Source of the DNA: an uncultured Labedella sp.
Lineage (GTDB): Bacteria > Actinomycetota > Actinomycetes > Actinomycetales > Microbacteriaceae
Reading direction: 5' to 3'
Assembly (NCBI GenBank): GCA_934636065.1
Contig: CAKTZW010000075.1
Location: forward strand, 1 to 7,717
Length of the DNA stretch: 7,717 nucleotides
The stretch's first letter is position 1. The number at the start of each line of letters is the position of its first letter. A program made the translations under genes and the position numbers. The notes below the pieces were generated by a model, which ran no database searches, was not told where the DNA came from, and saw only the letters and a list, made by a program, of their open reading frames with translations. This document shows positions 6,856 to 7,717 of the stretch, in pieces.

Positions 6856-6875
6856 CGGCCGTCGGTGCACGGCCG
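6856..6875 (-). other. Stem-loop in the nagE leader
   Basis: CGGCCGT (6856-6862) pairs with ACGGCCG (6869-6875) around a 6-nt loop. If nagE is transcribed from the AT-rich stretch upstream, this hairpin lies in its untranslated leader, about 55 nt before the start codon. It may be structural noise in GC-rich DNA. No riboswitch or antiterminator (RAT-like) sequence that I can recognise is present. Confidence 0.3.
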
Positions 6876-6887
6876 GGCGATTTCTTG

Positions 6888-6904
6888 TTAGGAAAGTACA
6901 CTAA
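6888..6904. promoter_or_regulatory. Putative ROK repressor operator in the nagE/ROK divergent region
   Basis: TTAGGAAAGTACACTAA is an imperfect palindrome centred on 6896. The outer TTAG/CTAA arms match perfectly, and one further symmetric A/T pair lies beside the centre. It sits in a conspicuously AT-rich patch (about 6881-6907) inside very GC-rich DNA. TTAG...CTAA arms around A/T-rich halves resemble sites known for NagC/XylR/ROK regulators, and the left half GTTAGGAAA fits that pattern best. The position, 28 nt before the ROK start and 87 nt before nagE, suits repression of nagE-cutC and autoregulation. The site is seen in the sequence; its use by this ROK protein is inferred. Confidence 0.6.
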
Positions 6905-6919
6905 ATAGCGAGGGACGCA

Positions 6920-6925
6920 TAGAGT
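6920..6925 (+). promoter_or_regulatory. Candidate -10 element for the ROK gene (leaderless start possible)
   Basis: TAGAGT fits TANNNT and ends 6 nt before the ATG at 6932, so transcription could begin at or beside the start codon. No good Shine-Dalgarno is seen (GAGGGA at 6910-6915 is about 16 nt away, too far), which also fits a leaderless mRNA, common in actinobacteria. No convincing -35 box lies at the right distance, so this is tentative. Confidence 0.3.
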
Positions 6926-6931
6926 GGCCTC

Positions 6932-7717
6932 ATGCCGTTCCCGCGCCGCCGCGACGCCTCCCTGTCGGAGACGACGTCGGCGGCGGGACCGGTGAGCCGG
7001 AAGAGCCTTCCGACGGACGTGCGCAGTCGCAATCGCGCCCTCGTGCTCGAGATGCTGTTCCACGACGGTCCGTCGAGCCGAGCCGAGCTCGCCCGGGGCT
7101 CGGGACTCACGCGGGTGACGATGTCCGACCTCGTGGCGGAGCTCGTCGACGCGGGGCTCGTCGTCGAGCACGGGATGCAGGCGACGACGGGCCGGGGCAA
7201 GCCGGGTCTCCTCGTCGACCTCGATCGCAGCGCCCTCCACGTCATCGCGATCGACCTCTCGCGGCCGCAGACCTACGTCGGAGCCGTCTTCGACCTCCTC
7301 GGCGACGACGTCCACCGCGAGTCGGTGCCGTGGCCGAGCGGCGACAGCGGCAGTGCCGAGGCGGCCATCGTGGACCTCGTGGCGCGCCTGCACGCGGCCG
7401 CGCCCGGTCGTGTCCTCGGGGTGGGGGTCGCGACGCCCGGCATCGTGTCGCCGTCGGGCGTCGTCGAGACGGCGCCGAACGTCGGCTGGTCGGGCTTCGC
7501 GATGCACCGAGCCGTCGAGCGGGCCGTGTCGGCGCCGGTCAGCGTCATGAACGACGCGAACGCCGCCGCGCTCGGCGAGCACATGTTCGCGGGCGCGAGC
7601 GGCGACCTGCTTCTCGTCAAGATCGGGCGAGGCGTCGGCGCGGGCATCCTCGTGCGCGGCGAGCTCGTGATCGGACGGCACCGCGCCGCCGGCGAGATCG
7701 GCCACGTCACCGTGGGC
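6932..7717 (+). CDS. ROK family transcriptional repressor (3' end outside window)
   Basis: Sugar-responsive DNA-binding regulator of the NagC/XylR (ROK) type. 262 codons are open to the right edge; full proteins are about 380-410 residues. ATG 6932 (MPFPRRRDAS) is the earliest start because an in-frame TAG lies at 6920-6922. A winged helix-turn-helix spans residues ~30-96: RNRALVLEML, SSRAELARGSGLTRVTMSDLV, AGLVVEHG, then the wing TTGRGKPGLLVDL. The sugar-kinase-like ROK domain starts near 104 and shows GVGVATPGIV, NDANAAALGE, IGRGVGAGIL and AGEIGHVTV. The first phosphate-binding motif of ROK kinases (DxGGT-like) is degenerate (D108-LSRPQT), so a repressor rather than an active kinase is expected. 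The Cys zinc cluster that normally follows GEIGH lies beyond the edge. It is divergent from nagE with a candidate operator between, so its likely target is nagE-cutC and itself, with an amino sugar or its phosphate as inducer (inferred). Confidence 0.92.
   Translation, partial: MPFPRRRDASLSETTSAAGPVSRKSLPTDVRSRNRALVLEMLFHDGPSSRAELARGSGLTRVTMSDLVAELVDAGLVVEHGMQATTGRGKPGLLVDLDRSALHVIAIDLSRPQTYVGAVFDLLGDDVHRESVPWPSGDSGSAEAAIVDLVARLHAAAPGRVLGVGVATPGIVSPSGVVETAPNVGWSGFAMHRAVERAVSAPVSVMNDANAAALGEHMFAGASGDLLLVKIGRGVGAGILVRGELVIGRHRAAGEIGHVTVG

Noticed and set aside
6802..6870. Upstream ATG (6870) as the nagE start
   Set aside because: It would add a Pro/His/Arg-rich tail absent from the family, it lacks a ribosome site, and a better-placed GAGGT precedes the ATG at 6801.
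4246..6891. Open + strand frame of 881 codons opposite cutC and nagE
   Set aside because: Its translation is Arg/Asp/Glu/His-rich with no recognisable domain, the pattern produced on the strand opposite GC-rich genes. The minus-strand genes show full family motifs.
6802..6931. DasR-type (dre) operator in the nagE promoter region
   Set aside because: I looked for a TGGTCTAGACCA-like palindrome; only an isolated TGGCCT fragment near 6925 is present, without its partner half.
5156..7705. Open - strand frame of 849 codons crossing nagE and the ROK gene
   Set aside because: It is low complexity, spans the nagE/ROK regulatory gap, and conflicts with clear NagE and ROK motifs in other frames.
6932..7717. 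Active ROK sugar kinase (NagK/glucokinase) instead of a regulator
   Set aside because: A full winged helix-turn-helix precedes the ROK domain and the first phosphate-binding motif is degenerate, so a repressor is the better call.

Overview
The window is high-GC DNA (roughly 70% by eye) with strong G/C third-position bias, short gaps and GTG starts. Together with the gene families this points to an actinobacterium. A Microbacteriaceae-like host is a plausible guess, but no ribosomal or phylogenetic marker is present to confirm it. I saw no tRNA, rRNA, CRISPR, IS element or phage gene, and coding density is near 95%.

Left block (1-4020, + strand): the end of a carbohydrate ABC importer operon. 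It runs from the C-terminal part of a family-1 solute-binding protein (left edge cut), through a MalF/UgpA-type permease and a MalG/UgpE-type permease that overlaps it by 8 nt, to a secreted two-domain protein of the DUF4874/DUF4832 type. No ATPase gene is present, so an ATPase encoded elsewhere, perhaps a shared MsmK/MsiK-like one, probably drives the importer. The secreted protein is the least understood gene here. Its place in the operon suggests that it processes or binds the glycan whose products the importer takes up.

Right block (4054-7717): a divergent sugar locus. On the minus strand are a fused EIIC-EIIB-EIIA PTS permease of the glucose/N-acetylglucosamine family (best match NagE) and, 39 nt downstream, a CutC-family TIM-barrel protein that has no cysteine at all. 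Diverging from them on the + strand is a ROK-family repressor, cut by the right edge. The 130-nt gap between nagE and the ROK gene holds an unusually AT-rich stretch with the imperfect palindrome TTAG-N9-CTAA, a good candidate ROK operator controlling both directions.

The two blocks meet tail to tail at 4021-4053. A very strong GC hairpin (4030-4077) there probably ends both transcripts, and the cutC stop codon lies in its loop. A likely reading is two neighbouring carbohydrate modules: one takes up products of an extracellular glycan by ABC transport, and the other imports and phosphorylates an amino sugar (or glucose) under ROK control. Whether they act on the same substrate cannot be told from the sequence.
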